From Cenococcum geophilum 1.58 (lineage: Eukaryota; Ascomycota; Dothideomycetes; Gloniales; Gloniaceae): a stretch of DNA of 64,000 bases. How positions within the stretch are numbered: the stretch's first letter is position 1; each line of letters starts with the position of its first letter. The stretch lies in assembly GCA_001692895.1 (NCBI GenBank), contig KV748261.1, positions 124,001-188,000 of the forward strand, read 5' to 3'. Below the pieces are notes generated by a model, which worked only from the letters and a program-made list of their open reading frames with translations, searched no databases and was not told the origin of the DNA. The position numbers and the translations under genes are program-made. Positions 44,118-54,900 of the stretch are shown one piece after another.

Positions 44118-46119
44118 ATGCTTATATTATTTTTTAGTATCTAGCTATTAGACCTCGCTTATTATCTACTAAAATCTATATAGCTTAATGGATTTAATAT
44201 TAACATTTCCTAGTTCCCGCCTGTATACTAGCTCCCCCCTAATATAAATATTAGAACTTAGGATATATTCTAAAATATACCTATTAACTTTATTAGAAAA
44301 TTTAATATTATATATATAAGACTAATCGGGCTAGTTATTAAAGATAATAATTCCCTTTTAGTAATATATAGCTTATATAAGTTACTTAGTAATATACCTT
44401 ACTTTTAGTTATAAGAAGACCTACTACTAATATCTATAAAGCCTTGCGAATATCTTTAACGGGATAAGATAAATAATACTTTATCCTTTATTACTTCTAT
44501 TAATCCAATAATTAAAACAGAAGTAGTTAAAGCGATATATTAATATATATATACTCCTAAAGGGGATATTAAGGGGCTATATAAGTAAGCATCCTTATAT
44601 CTTATAGAGTTTATGCTAAAATAAATTAGATAGAGATATTAACTTGCAACCTTTTTAAGGTAGCATAGCTTTAAGGAGGCTAAGCTTTATAAATATTAGA
44701 CTAACCTTAGTATAACGAGGTTTTAGACTAATAAGTAAGCTATTACAGCTATCCTAGGATTCGATGCTAAAAAGTCTTTAGCTATATAGCCCTTATAAAA
44801 GAATTCACCGGAAAAGTACTAAAAGGCACTAGAGAAGCTTCTAGGGCCTACTAAATCGTTAAGAACGCGGCAAATAAAGCTAAGCACGGTGCTGCAATTG
44901 TTATTCTATAGCTTATAGTAGTAGCTAGGAAAAGTTTCGGCTAGCCTAAATCTTAGAGAAAGCGTTAGGGTAATTAAAAAGCTCTAGAAATAGAGGGATA
45001 TCGACTATATTAGAAGGCTATCTTTGGATACTTTGCCTTGCTTAATATCTCAATTCTTATATACGTGGTATTGCGTTATTTATTCTAAAAGTTATTTCAG
45101 GACGGCGTATTAAGCTTAATATATTTTTTTTTATACAGAAGAGATCTAAGGGAAGAAACGATATATGTCTTTGGGCATTTCCGTCAACTTATACGTTTAG
45201 TATAACGGAACCTTATAGCAGGAACTACGGTGGGCTCATTCTTAGGCTAGGTATGTAGGTAAAGCAAGTTAAAGTCAACAATGTAATAATAACTAGTGGA
45301 GTGGTTGCCCAATAAATTAACTCTAATTGTATTCTAAGAATTACTATAAGGAAGGAACTATCTAGGTAGGGACTGTAATCCTTTAAATACACAACTATAC
45401 TCCTATGAAATCCTTCTTGTATATAATATACGTGTGCTTTATCTACTCTATTATGGATTACACAGATCCTACAGATCGTATAGATCGCGTCGTGTGACCT
45501 TAGTTACTATTCCTCATCATATAGTTCTATCGGCTCCATTCTGGACCGTGCCTAAATTAACCAACTAGCTTCTTCTAACTCTTCTCCTAGTAGTCGTAAT
45601 ATTGTACTTAAAGCGTCCGTAACATTTAGGAACTTTAAGGCCGACTTCTTTAGTAGCTCTAGGCAAGTATAAACCAAATCACCACACTAATGCTATTGAA
45701 ATTATAACATATCCTCTATTAGGAGATATTAGTTTAACCTATAAACAGACTTACTAATAAGCAAACAATTTAAATTATAAATCTTCGGTTTGACTAACTA
45801 GGTATCTTAAAGCTTTAAGCTTATTTAATTCGTTTAGTTAATTAGACTAGCAAATGGTTTAGTTCGATTTAACTATTTATATATATTTATATACATTTTT
45901 ACATAATAGTAGAAGGATCTAGGAGCTCTACGCTATAATTTAGTAATAGGCGTTTAGTATTATAATACTTACGCTAAGCATAAAAGTTAATAAAGGAAAT
46001 ATAATTAATTACTCTTAGTATTAATATTGGTTACTATAATAGTATCTAACCATTATATAAGGATAGCTTAATATAGTATAAATTATATCTTATTATTGCT
46101 CTAGTAGTTTTTAAAAAAG
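44118..46119. other. Unidentified RIPed element remnant
   Basis: About 2 kb of AT-rich sequence. Plus-strand frames around 44840-45260 look once-coding (NAANKAKHGAAIVIL, then RDIDYIRRLSLDTL and QELRWAHS with stops at Trp/Gln-like positions), but I could not assign them to RT, integrase or a known transposase. No flanking LTR or inverted end was found. From 45880 the sequence becomes nearly featureless. Confidence 0.35.
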
Positions 46120-46325
46120 ATTACATTAGGATTTTTTTTTGTGGCAGGTTGTTACGGTTTGCCGCAAATTGCCGCAAACTGTACAATCGCGGCGGTTGTA
46201 TATTGTCGTTAGCGATTTATACAAACCGCGCATTTTGCAACAAGTTTGCAGCGTCTACTAGTAAATTACAGCAAAATGCTTAACTACCAAACCAATGCTA
46301 GTATTTTGCTACCCTACAATTATAT

Positions 46326-46415
46326 AGCGCGCAAACTGTATAAACTGTACGAACTNTACAAACTGTACAAACTGTATAAACTGTGTAAACTGTACGAACT
46401 ATACAAATTATAACT
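46326..46415. repeat. 10-bp AAACTGTACA tandem repeat
   Basis: About eight units of AAACTGTACA / AAACTGTATA / GAACTGTACA with one N near 46356, within the left outer part of copy C. Confidence 0.85.
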
Positions 46416-46525
46416 ATATAAATTATTATTATATTATATAGTAACTAAATTATCACATATTTCCATAGATTGCTATAATATACTTTTAAATATATTTATA
46501 TTATAACTATATAAAATATAAAGCT

Positions 46526-46755
46526 ATCTACCTACCTACCTACCTACCTACCTACCTACCTACCTACCTACCTACCTGTCTGTCTGTCTGTCTGTCTATC
46601 TATACCTACCTATCTATGCCTACCTGTCTATGCCTACCTGTCTATACCTACCTGTCTATGCCTACCTATCTGTGCCTACCTATTTATGCCTACCTGTCTA
46701 TGCCTACCTACCTATCTATACCTACCTGCCTATGCCTACCTGTTTATATTACCTT
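46526..46755. repeat. (CTAC/CTGT)n microsatellite, copy C
   Basis: A pure (CTAC)n run, a short (CTGT)n run and then CTACCTGTCTATGC variants. Confidence 0.93.
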
Positions 46756-46814
46756 GATTCGATCAATCGATCAAATCGTTTATAGTGTTCGCTGGCTGGT
46801 CATTTAAACGGTTG

Positions 46815-47891
46815 TCGTGTGGCTCTGGTGATGGTTATCTGGCTCTAGCGACGGTTATCTGGCTCTAGCTCCGGCCGTTTAGCGATGACGACGGTCGTCT
46901 AGCTCTAACCGGTCATCTAGTAATAGCGACGGTCGTCTAGCTCTAACGACGGTCGTCTAGCTGTGGCGACGGTCATCTGGCTCTAGCTCCGGCCGTCTGG
47001 CTCTGGCGACGGTTGTCTAGCTCTGGCGACGGTTATCTGGCTCTGGCGACGGTCATCTAGCTCTAGCAATGGCCGTCTGGCGATGGCGACGGTCGTCTGG
47101 TAATGACGACGGTCGTCTAGCTCTAACCGGTCATCTGGTAATGGCGACGGTCGTCTAGCTCTGACGACGGTCGTCTAGCTGTGGCGACGGTCATCTGGCT
47201 CTGGCTCCGGCCGTCTGGCTCTGGCTCCGGCCGTCTGGCTCTGGCGACGGTCGTCTGGCTCTGGCGACGGTCGTCTAGCTCTGGCGACGGTCATCTGGCT
47301 CTGGCGACGGTCGTCTGGCTCTGGCGACGGTCATCTGGCTCTAGCGATGGCCGTCTGGCGATGGCGACGGTCGTCTAGCTCTGGCGACGGTCGTCTGGCG
47401 ATGACAATGGTCGTCTAGCTCTAACCGGTCATCTGGCGATGACAACGGTCGTCTAGCTCTAACCGGTCATCTGGCGATGGCGACGGTCGTCTAGCTGTGG
47501 CGACGGTCATCTGGCTCTGGCTCCGGCCGTCTAGCTCTGGCGACGGTCGTCTAGCTCTGGCGACGGTCGTCTGGCTCTGGCGACGGTCGTCTAGCGATGA
47601 CGACGGTCGTCTAGCTCTGACGACGGTCATCTGGCTCTGGCGACGGTCGTCTAGCTCTAACAACGGTCGTCTGGCTCTAACGACGGTCGTCTAGCTCTGG
47701 AGACGGTCATCTGGCTCTGGCTCCGGCTGTCTGGCTCTGGCGACGGTCGTCTGGCTCTGGCGACGGTCGTCTGGCTCTGGCGACGGTCGTCTGGCGATGG
47801 CGACGGTCGTCTGGCGATGGCGACGGTCGTCTGGCGATGACGACGGTCGTCTAGCTCTAACGACGGTCGTCTGGCGATGGCGACGGTCGTC
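46815..47891. repeat. 20-bp minisatellite, about 53 units, copy C
   Basis: Units alternate among several types: GCTCTGGCGACGGTCGTCTG, a GGCTCCGGCCGTCTG type, a GCGATGGCGACGG type and a shortened 18-bp CTCTAACCGGTCATCTGG type. Blocks of the same succession recur (for example around 46900 and 47120), indicating duplication of multi-unit segments. Confidence 0.95.
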
Positions 47892-48059
47892 CGCCGGCCG
47901 TCGTTCCGGTGTCTCCTTAGGTAGGGAGGATGTAAGGAAGGAAGTGTAAAAAATNAGGTGGCTACCTAGGTGGATATAGGGGGTATACTTNGCAGAGGNA
48001 CGTGTAGAGGCTATCGGGAATATAGCGGGGACCCGATAGTAATATGTCGCACGCACACA
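47892..48059. repeat. Conserved spacer between the two satellite arrays, copy C
   Basis: Contains GGTGTCTCCTTAGGTAGGGA, GGATGTAAGGAAGGAAG, GGTGGCTACC and GGGAATATAGCGGGGACCCG. Equivalent sequence lies at 25859-25990 (copy A) and 37440-37333 (copy B, reverse). Confidence 0.85.
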
Positions 48060-48955
48060 TAAAGGCTTTGTATACAGCTTCGTGTAGAGCCTCCATACGT
48101 AGAGCTTCGCGCAGAGCCTTGTGCAGAGCCTTGTGCAGAGCCTCTATATATAGAGCTTTATATAGAGCTTNNTAGAGCTTTATANAGAGCTTTATATAGA
48201 GCTTCGTGCAGAGCCTTGTATAGAGCCTCTATATGCAGAGCTTTATATAGAGCCTCGTATAGAGCCTTATATAAAGCTTCGTATAGAGCTTTATGTAGAG
48301 CTTCGTGCAAAGCTTTATGTAGAGCTTCGTGCAGAGTTTTATATAGAGCTTCGTGCAGAGCTTCGTACAGAGCTTCGTGTAGAGCCTCGTGCAGAGCCTC
48401 TATACGCAGAGCCTCGTGCAGAGCCTCTGTACGCAGAGCTTTATGTAGAGCCTTGTGTAAAGCCTCGTGCAAAGCTTCGTGTAAAGCTTTACGTAGAGCT
48501 TCGTGTAGAGCTTCGTGTAGAGCTTCGTGCAGAGCTTCGCGTAGAGCCTCGTACAGAGCCTCTATACGCAGAGCTTCGTATAGAGCCTTGTGTAGAGCCT
48601 CGTGCAAAGCTTCATGTAGAGCTTTGTGTAGAGCTTCGTGTAGAGCTTTATACAGAGCTTCGTGTAGAGCTTTATGCAGGGCTTTATGTAGAGCCTCGTG
48701 CAGAGCCTCTATACGCAGAGCTTTGTGTAGAGCCTTATGTAGAGCCTTATACAAAGCTTCGTGTAGAGCTTCGTGTAGAGCTTTATATAGAGCTTCGTGT
48801 AGAGCTTTGTGTAGAGCTTCGTATAGAGCTTTATATAGAGCTTTATATAGAGCTTTATATAGAACTTTATGCAGACCTTTGTATAGAGCCTCGTGCAGAG
48901 CCTTTATACGCAGAGCTTTATATAGAGCCCCGTGCAGAGCTTCGTGCAGAGCTTT
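48060..48955. repeat. 12-bp AGAGCTTCGTGT array, about 75 units, copy C
   Basis: AGAGCTTCGTGT, AGAGCTTTATGT and AGAGCCTCGTGC variants, with CTCTATACGCAGAGC spaced at intervals. TTCG-to-TTTA style changes are much more frequent here than in copy B. Overlapping open frames up to 258 codons arise because 12 is a multiple of three. Confidence 0.94.
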
Positions 48956-49246
48956 TGTGGTATTTTTGTTGCAGCTAAAAATTAGGGTTTAGCAATTTAC
49001 GGCGATTTGCACGAGTAGCCTGTGTGTTTGTAGTAAATCGCTGCAAATCGCCGCAAATTGCCAAAATTGCGACTTACGCAGGTTTTGCAGACCCCGATTT
49101 TCGCTTGCGACAACGTGCCCAAAATTTTTTTTCCTGACGTATATAACTCTAATTTTAATATAGAGGTTTCTTATATAAAGGTACTTAAAAAATCAATCGC
49201 CTGCTATAATAGTGGTAATATTAATCTAGCTATATAGCTAATCCTT

Positions 49247-49439
49247 TATTACGGGACGGGGGCAGTAGCTATAAAGTGTATGTATTTAAGGAGTCTATAA
49301 GACGTTACGCGATCAATCGTAAGGGTTAAGGACGTAAGGAGGTGATATACCTACGTATAGCTAATATAAGCTATACGCGAGATGTATATAAAAGCACGGG
49401 GCTCTCCTATAGAGGCCTCTATAGTAGGGTTCTATAATA
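49247..49439 (-). repeat. 3' LTR of gypsy family 2
   Basis: 193 bp, TATTACGGGACGGGGGCAG to GGTTCTATAATA. It is more RIPed than its partner. Confidence 0.9.
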
Positions 49440-51914
49440 CTACCCCCCCTCTTATAGAGGCGGAGCTCTAGTAACGCTATAGTTACTATATATATATAAA
49501 GAGGACACTTAAGGTATAGAAAAAAAGAAAAAGGGGAGTATTACTAAAGGCTTAAAACAACGTTATGTAATAGGGCTTAGCATCTAAAAATCTAACTAAT
49601 TAGATAACTTTAACCGCTAGTTAAAGTTTCTAGACATCTTAACAATATTCTAGTTACGTAATTACACTTTACCGCAATTTAACGGCAATCTAACGGTAAT
49701 TTGCCCTTACGTAGTAATATATAACGGTTTAACTTTATAAGGGCTCCTATAGAGGATTAGGTATAAAGTCTCTACTTAGGCCTAGTTTCTATGGGTTCGC
49801 GTAGTAAAAGTCACTAATTAAATCCTTTACATTTTTAAAGTCTTCCTATAGTTGCCATTCTGGCTAATCTATATTAAATCCTATGTATATAGCTCTATAG
49901 TAAAGCCGTTGTCCTTTACCTTTACTAAAGTATTTAGAGTTAATAATTTGTTTAACGGTCCACTCCTTATAGTTCTCGTCTTTATTCTTATCTCGGATTA
50001 GTACTAGTAGGGGTTTAGGCTATATCTGCTCTAGTAAGGGGTTAGGCTAATAAAGGTGTAGTAGCTATAGGTAAAATACGGGCTATATCCTGCGGGTAGC
50101 TAGGGTAGGCGAGAGTTCTAGCTTATATATGGCTCCCCTATTAATAACTTATTTAATTAGATAGGGGCTAAGGTTCTTATAATTAAGTAACTTTATAGGC
50201 CTCTATATAGAGATATTACGTATATCTGGCTATACCTAGTCACTAATACATATCTCTGGTAGTAGCGTTCTATAATAATTGGCGAAGTAAGTCTGCTTTA
50301 CTTAAGCCCAGGCCATTTCTCCCTTATAGTAGTTAAGTAGATTTTTTATACGGTCTGCATAATAGTCGGTAAGTAGTATCTTAAGGCGTTTTTTATATAG
50401 TAGTTTCTTATTAATAGGTTCTAGTGGCTCTATGCCAGATTAGGGGTAATAACCCTTATTTGCAAAGAATGGGGTAAGTCCTGTAGTGGTTAAGACGTAG
50501 CTATTCGCTGCGAATTTACTTAGTAGGAGGTAATCTACCCAATTATCTTAACTATAGGCAACTACCTATCATAGGTACGCTTTTATGCTAGCATTAGCGT
50601 TTTCCAGTTACCCAGCAGTTTTATAATAGAAGGATATAGACATCTTAACGGAGATGCTAAGGTGTTAGTGGATCGTCTCTATACATCGGAGTTAAATTAT
50701 ATGCCTTAGTTGGACGTAATCGAGTTAGGTAACCTATGTAGTTAGTAAACTTCGTAAAAAAAGGCGTTAGTAACGTCGCTAACAGCTACGCCTTTGGTTA
50801 GGACATAGTGGCGCTCTTTTATAAGTTAGTATATTATTATAAGGATATTCTTATAGGTACAGCCATATTGTTTATAGGGTAGTAGGTTAATAATAAAATC
50901 TATAGCAATATCTACCTATTATTATATAGGTACTAGTAGAGGGTATAGTAGTCCTTAGTACTTTATATTAAAGGCCTTAGCGCGCTTATAACTATAGTAG
51001 GCGCCTATAAAGCGTTTAACTAAGTCTATTATTTTTGGCTAGAAGCAGTATTAGCTAAGAAGCTCGTAGGTTCCTCCTCTACCTAGGTGGCCGCTTAATT
51101 AAAGGTTATAGGCCATTTAGATTAGTTACTATTATAGATCTTCTAAGTTAGGGATAAATAGGCGGCCTCTATAATAGAGCCTATTCTTTTTTACTTCTAA
51201 GGCTGCTATATTAATCTGGCCTAAGCTTTAGAGGTTAGTAGATAGCGTATAGGCGCTAGCAGTCTTTGCGGCAATAAGTTAATACAATAATAGGTTAATA
51301 GAGGCGTTATATGCCATAGTAATAAGCTTGTTAATTTTAGAAGGTAATTTTAGTTTTATGGTATAAAGCTAGGGTATAGTTAGCTTTATTATAGGTAGTA
51401 TACCTAGGGCTAAATTTCGTGCTTTTAGGATTGTCTATTGTTAGAACTAATTATAAGGGTTATCTTTAGACTAAGGAAGGTTATGTAAGCGGCGTATTAA
51501 GCTATTAGGTTTAGTACCTTATACTCTTAATCTATATATAATTTTAGGGTTAAAACTAGAGAGGAACTCGTTCTAATATACTTAGCGTTAGTTTAGCTAC
51601 TTTATAGTTATAAAGTACTTAAGGTTGTAATAGTCCGTAAGAACTTTAGTTAGCTAGTTAGGCTCTACTAAGGAGAGTTCTAGTTAGAATTCTTTAAACA
51701 CTTATACAATTATAAGGAGTTCTTTATTATAGATCTTATAGTTACACTCTTATAGTATAAGCTTATACGAGTAAAATACAACTAGGTAAAGGAGACCGTT
51801 ATCGCCTATCTAAGAAAGAACGCCTACGTTAATATGGTTTAAGGAGTTAGTTTTAAAGTAGAGTTATTATCCTAATATAAAGTAAGCTAGAACAGGTGCT
51901 TTAGTAAAGGTATT
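49440..51914 (-). pseudogene. RNase H to integrase part of gypsy family 2 pol
   Basis: The minus strand starts right at the LINE 2 insertion with NTFTKAPVLAYFILG, then NHINVGVLS*IGDNGLLYLV and FYSY, the gypsy RNase H. The following 2 kb toward the LTR should encode integrase; many stops prevent a confident motif-level reading. Confidence 0.7.
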
Positions 51915-54900
51915 AAAAAACTTCTAATTAAATATTCTTAAGTAAAAAAAGCCGCTACAGCAGCAGAACACGCCTACCACTTACTTAATAAAGAAATAAC
52001 CATTCCCACTTAAATCTACGGCATAATATGCCCTAGGTCTAATATACGCATTACAGCCGGAAAGTCTGCGCGACACAGAAGGGTCGTAGTAGACTTAAAG
52101 GTGGGTTAATATATAAAAAAACGTAACACTATAACAAACTTATTAGGGGGCGACATAACTATAACAACTAAAGGACAATAACCAGAAATAGTAAAAACTT
52201 ATAGACATCCTAAAAGACATTAAAGAAGATCTAGGGAAGGGAGAAGATAAACACCCACGCGTAGGGGTAGCGCGTATAGCTTAATAGGCAGGACAAATTG
52301 TATGGGAGCTATAGATAAGGCACAATAGGAATTAAAACGTAGTAGAGGATAGGCTTAGGTGTATTAAGGACGCCATAAAATTATAAAGGACACTAATAAC
52401 GCATATAATAAAGCCCTTATGGGCCAATATTGCGGCTAGCGCCTAACCGGCGCCCCCCTAGCGCCTCCCTAGCGTAGCACCCATAAGGTCTATAGTTGGG
52501 GTTTAAATACTAGAGGCAACAGGAGCAAAGCCAGTATAGCTCCTTATATTAATTAGAGCGTATATACCCAAGGCAGTAGCAGTAAAGGTCCTATATAGTA
52601 GCGACGTAGAAGTTACACTCCCTAACTAACAGGTAAAGGACTAGGCTATTACCTAGGGAGATATACCTAAATATAAGATCCTCCGCCAGGACTACCCAGT
52701 TAAAGTAATTAGAGTACCCCTAAATATATAAGTAGAAATTGGGCAAGGCGCTATAAACTTATAACTTATCTAAAAGATTACAAAGGCCACTAGAAAATTG
52801 GTCCTAGGAATTATAATATCTAGGGTTATATAGCGCCATAAGGTACGCACTATATATATAGGGGTATTACTAGGGTTCCAAAGGGTTAAAACACGCGGTA
52901 TTTTAATAATCAACCTACTAACCTAGGAGATGTAGGCGGTAGTAGTATATAAAGAAATAGTTATAGATAGCCTCTAGTACGAAGCCCGGCTATACTATAG
53001 CTTAGTCTAAATCCGCTAATACTTTAGATGCTAACAGTAGGGTTATATTTAGAGTGCATGCGGGAGACAGGAAAGGTGTAGGCGCTGCGCCGACATATAT
53101 AAGATAAAGGAGTGCACTAACAATAAGGGAGCTAGATACGTAAACTGCGGTAAAGACTATAAAGTATGGTAAAAGACGGTATATAAGACATTCTAGATAT
53201 ACCTAAAATCCACTAAGATAAGATAAGCCTAACTATACTAGGCTACAGCTACGCTACAGGGAAGCGTATATAAGAAGAAGGAGCTAAGCATAATAGGCGA
53301 TGGCGGCTAGATAGTTATATAAAGAAAAAGATCTAGGGTACCTACCCTAATAGGGGCACCCTCCGTCTAACTAGCGGTAAAGTGGAGTATAGGACGCCTA
53401 TAAGGTAGTATTAACGCTACTAGAGACCCATCCTAGTAAAGAATCCTAATTGTAACAGCCCTAAATAAGACGCCCTAGAGGCAAATAGAAGATACCTATA
53501 AGGTACTAAACCAACCAACACTATAAATAGACTAATAATAGTTTAATACAACTGCGGACACTCAAACTATAAAGTAATACGCCCCCTATTTAACAGCTTA
53601 GACCTAAAAGAGCACTAAATAATAGCCCTATAGGAACTAGTATATAATAAGCAAACACGTAAAACATACCAACTAAAAGAATACTACCTCCTATATAAAC
53701 TAAACCCGGCTACCCGTATATACTTCCTAGTTAGTTAACGCATTAATATATAGGTATAGAGCTACTATAATATTAGCCCTAATATAGATAAACTATAACT
53801 AAACACCGATAGGGGCCAAATTAGTATAATTAACGTCTATAACCCGGGGGACACTAGGCCTTAAATCGCTATATAGGGACTACTTTAACAGGCCATTAAC
53901 ACAGCGAAAGGCGAGGTAATTATCCTAGGGGACTTTAATACACACTATATAGTATAGGGGGGGTATCAGGCCATAGTTAAAGCATAGGCGACCTACCTAC
54001 TAAACGAGCTCGTAACGTGGGGGCTTACCCTAACCACCCTAACTAGTAAACCTACCTAGAAAAGAGGAACCTAAGAGAGTATAATTAACCTTATATTTAT
54101 ATAAGAAACACTTATAGACTAACTAGAGTTCTGCGGACTAGAAGATATATAGGCAATTACTATAGACTATATACCTATAAAGATAGCGCTTAACGTCGCC
54201 GCACTAGCGTAACAAACTCGCTAGAGATACGCCACTAAAAAACTTATCTAGGAAAAATATACCTAGGAAGTCTCTAATAGGCTAGCAGCTATACCCTAGG
54301 CCTCGCTAGAGGATATCTAGAGGACTATAAGCAACTGCCTAGAAGAATACTGCCTAAAGGCCTAGCCTAGTAAACACGCCCGCCGTAAATAGTCGCTAGA
54401 GGCGGCCTAGCTACTTATAGGCGTAAGGAGGGCGAGACGACAGTATAGCGTAATAGGCGAAGCCTACTACTACTAGAGCTATAAGGCCCTAAAGAATAGG
54501 CTTAAGAAGATAATACGGAAAGAGGGTAGAAATAACTGGCGCTAATTCCTAAAAGAAATTACCTTAGATCCTACTAAGCCATATAATAAAGGACTCTGGC
54601 GTATATTAAAGTGGAGCAGGCAAGCCACCAAAAAAAACGCTAGGGGACCCCTACCTACCTATACTCTATTAGATAGAATAAGACTAGTACATAAATAATA
54701 ATAAGGAAAAGATTAAAATATTAGTAGAGAGGTTCTTTCTAGGTATAGGCCAAGCTAACCTATAAAATATTAGCATCTAATCCTACCCCCTACCTATTAA
54801 AATAAGCCATATAATATCAGCAAAGGAAATAAAGGACGCGATATATAAGCTCCCTACTAGTAAAGCGCCAAGGCTAGATAAGATCCTAAATAAGGCAATT

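Larger units (their letters stand above)
46120..49140 (+). mobile_element. Composite satellite-carrying block, copy C (different outer ends)
   Basis: The same inner order as A and B: CTAC microsatellite, TTCGATCAATCGATCAAATCG block, long 20-bp minisatellite, CCGTCGTTCC...CTTAGGTAGGGAGG spacer with AATAGCGGGGACCCGAT, long 12-bp array. The outer parts differ: left, GTGGCAGGTTGTTACGG, GCCGCAAATTGCCGCAAACTG and a 10-bp AAACTGTACA repeat; right, TTTTTGTTGCAGCTAAAAATT, CGCTGCAAATCGCCGC and TGCGACTTACGCAGG. The borders are estimates. Ambiguous bases occur at several positions. Confidence 0.6.

Noticed and set aside
48158-48992. Long overlapping open frames (198 and 258 codons) of Ala-Leu-His-Glu or Arg-Ala-Ser-Cys repeats
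   Set aside because: They are created by a 12-bp tandem array whose period is a multiple of three; both strands and several frames are open at once, and there is no start context or domain.
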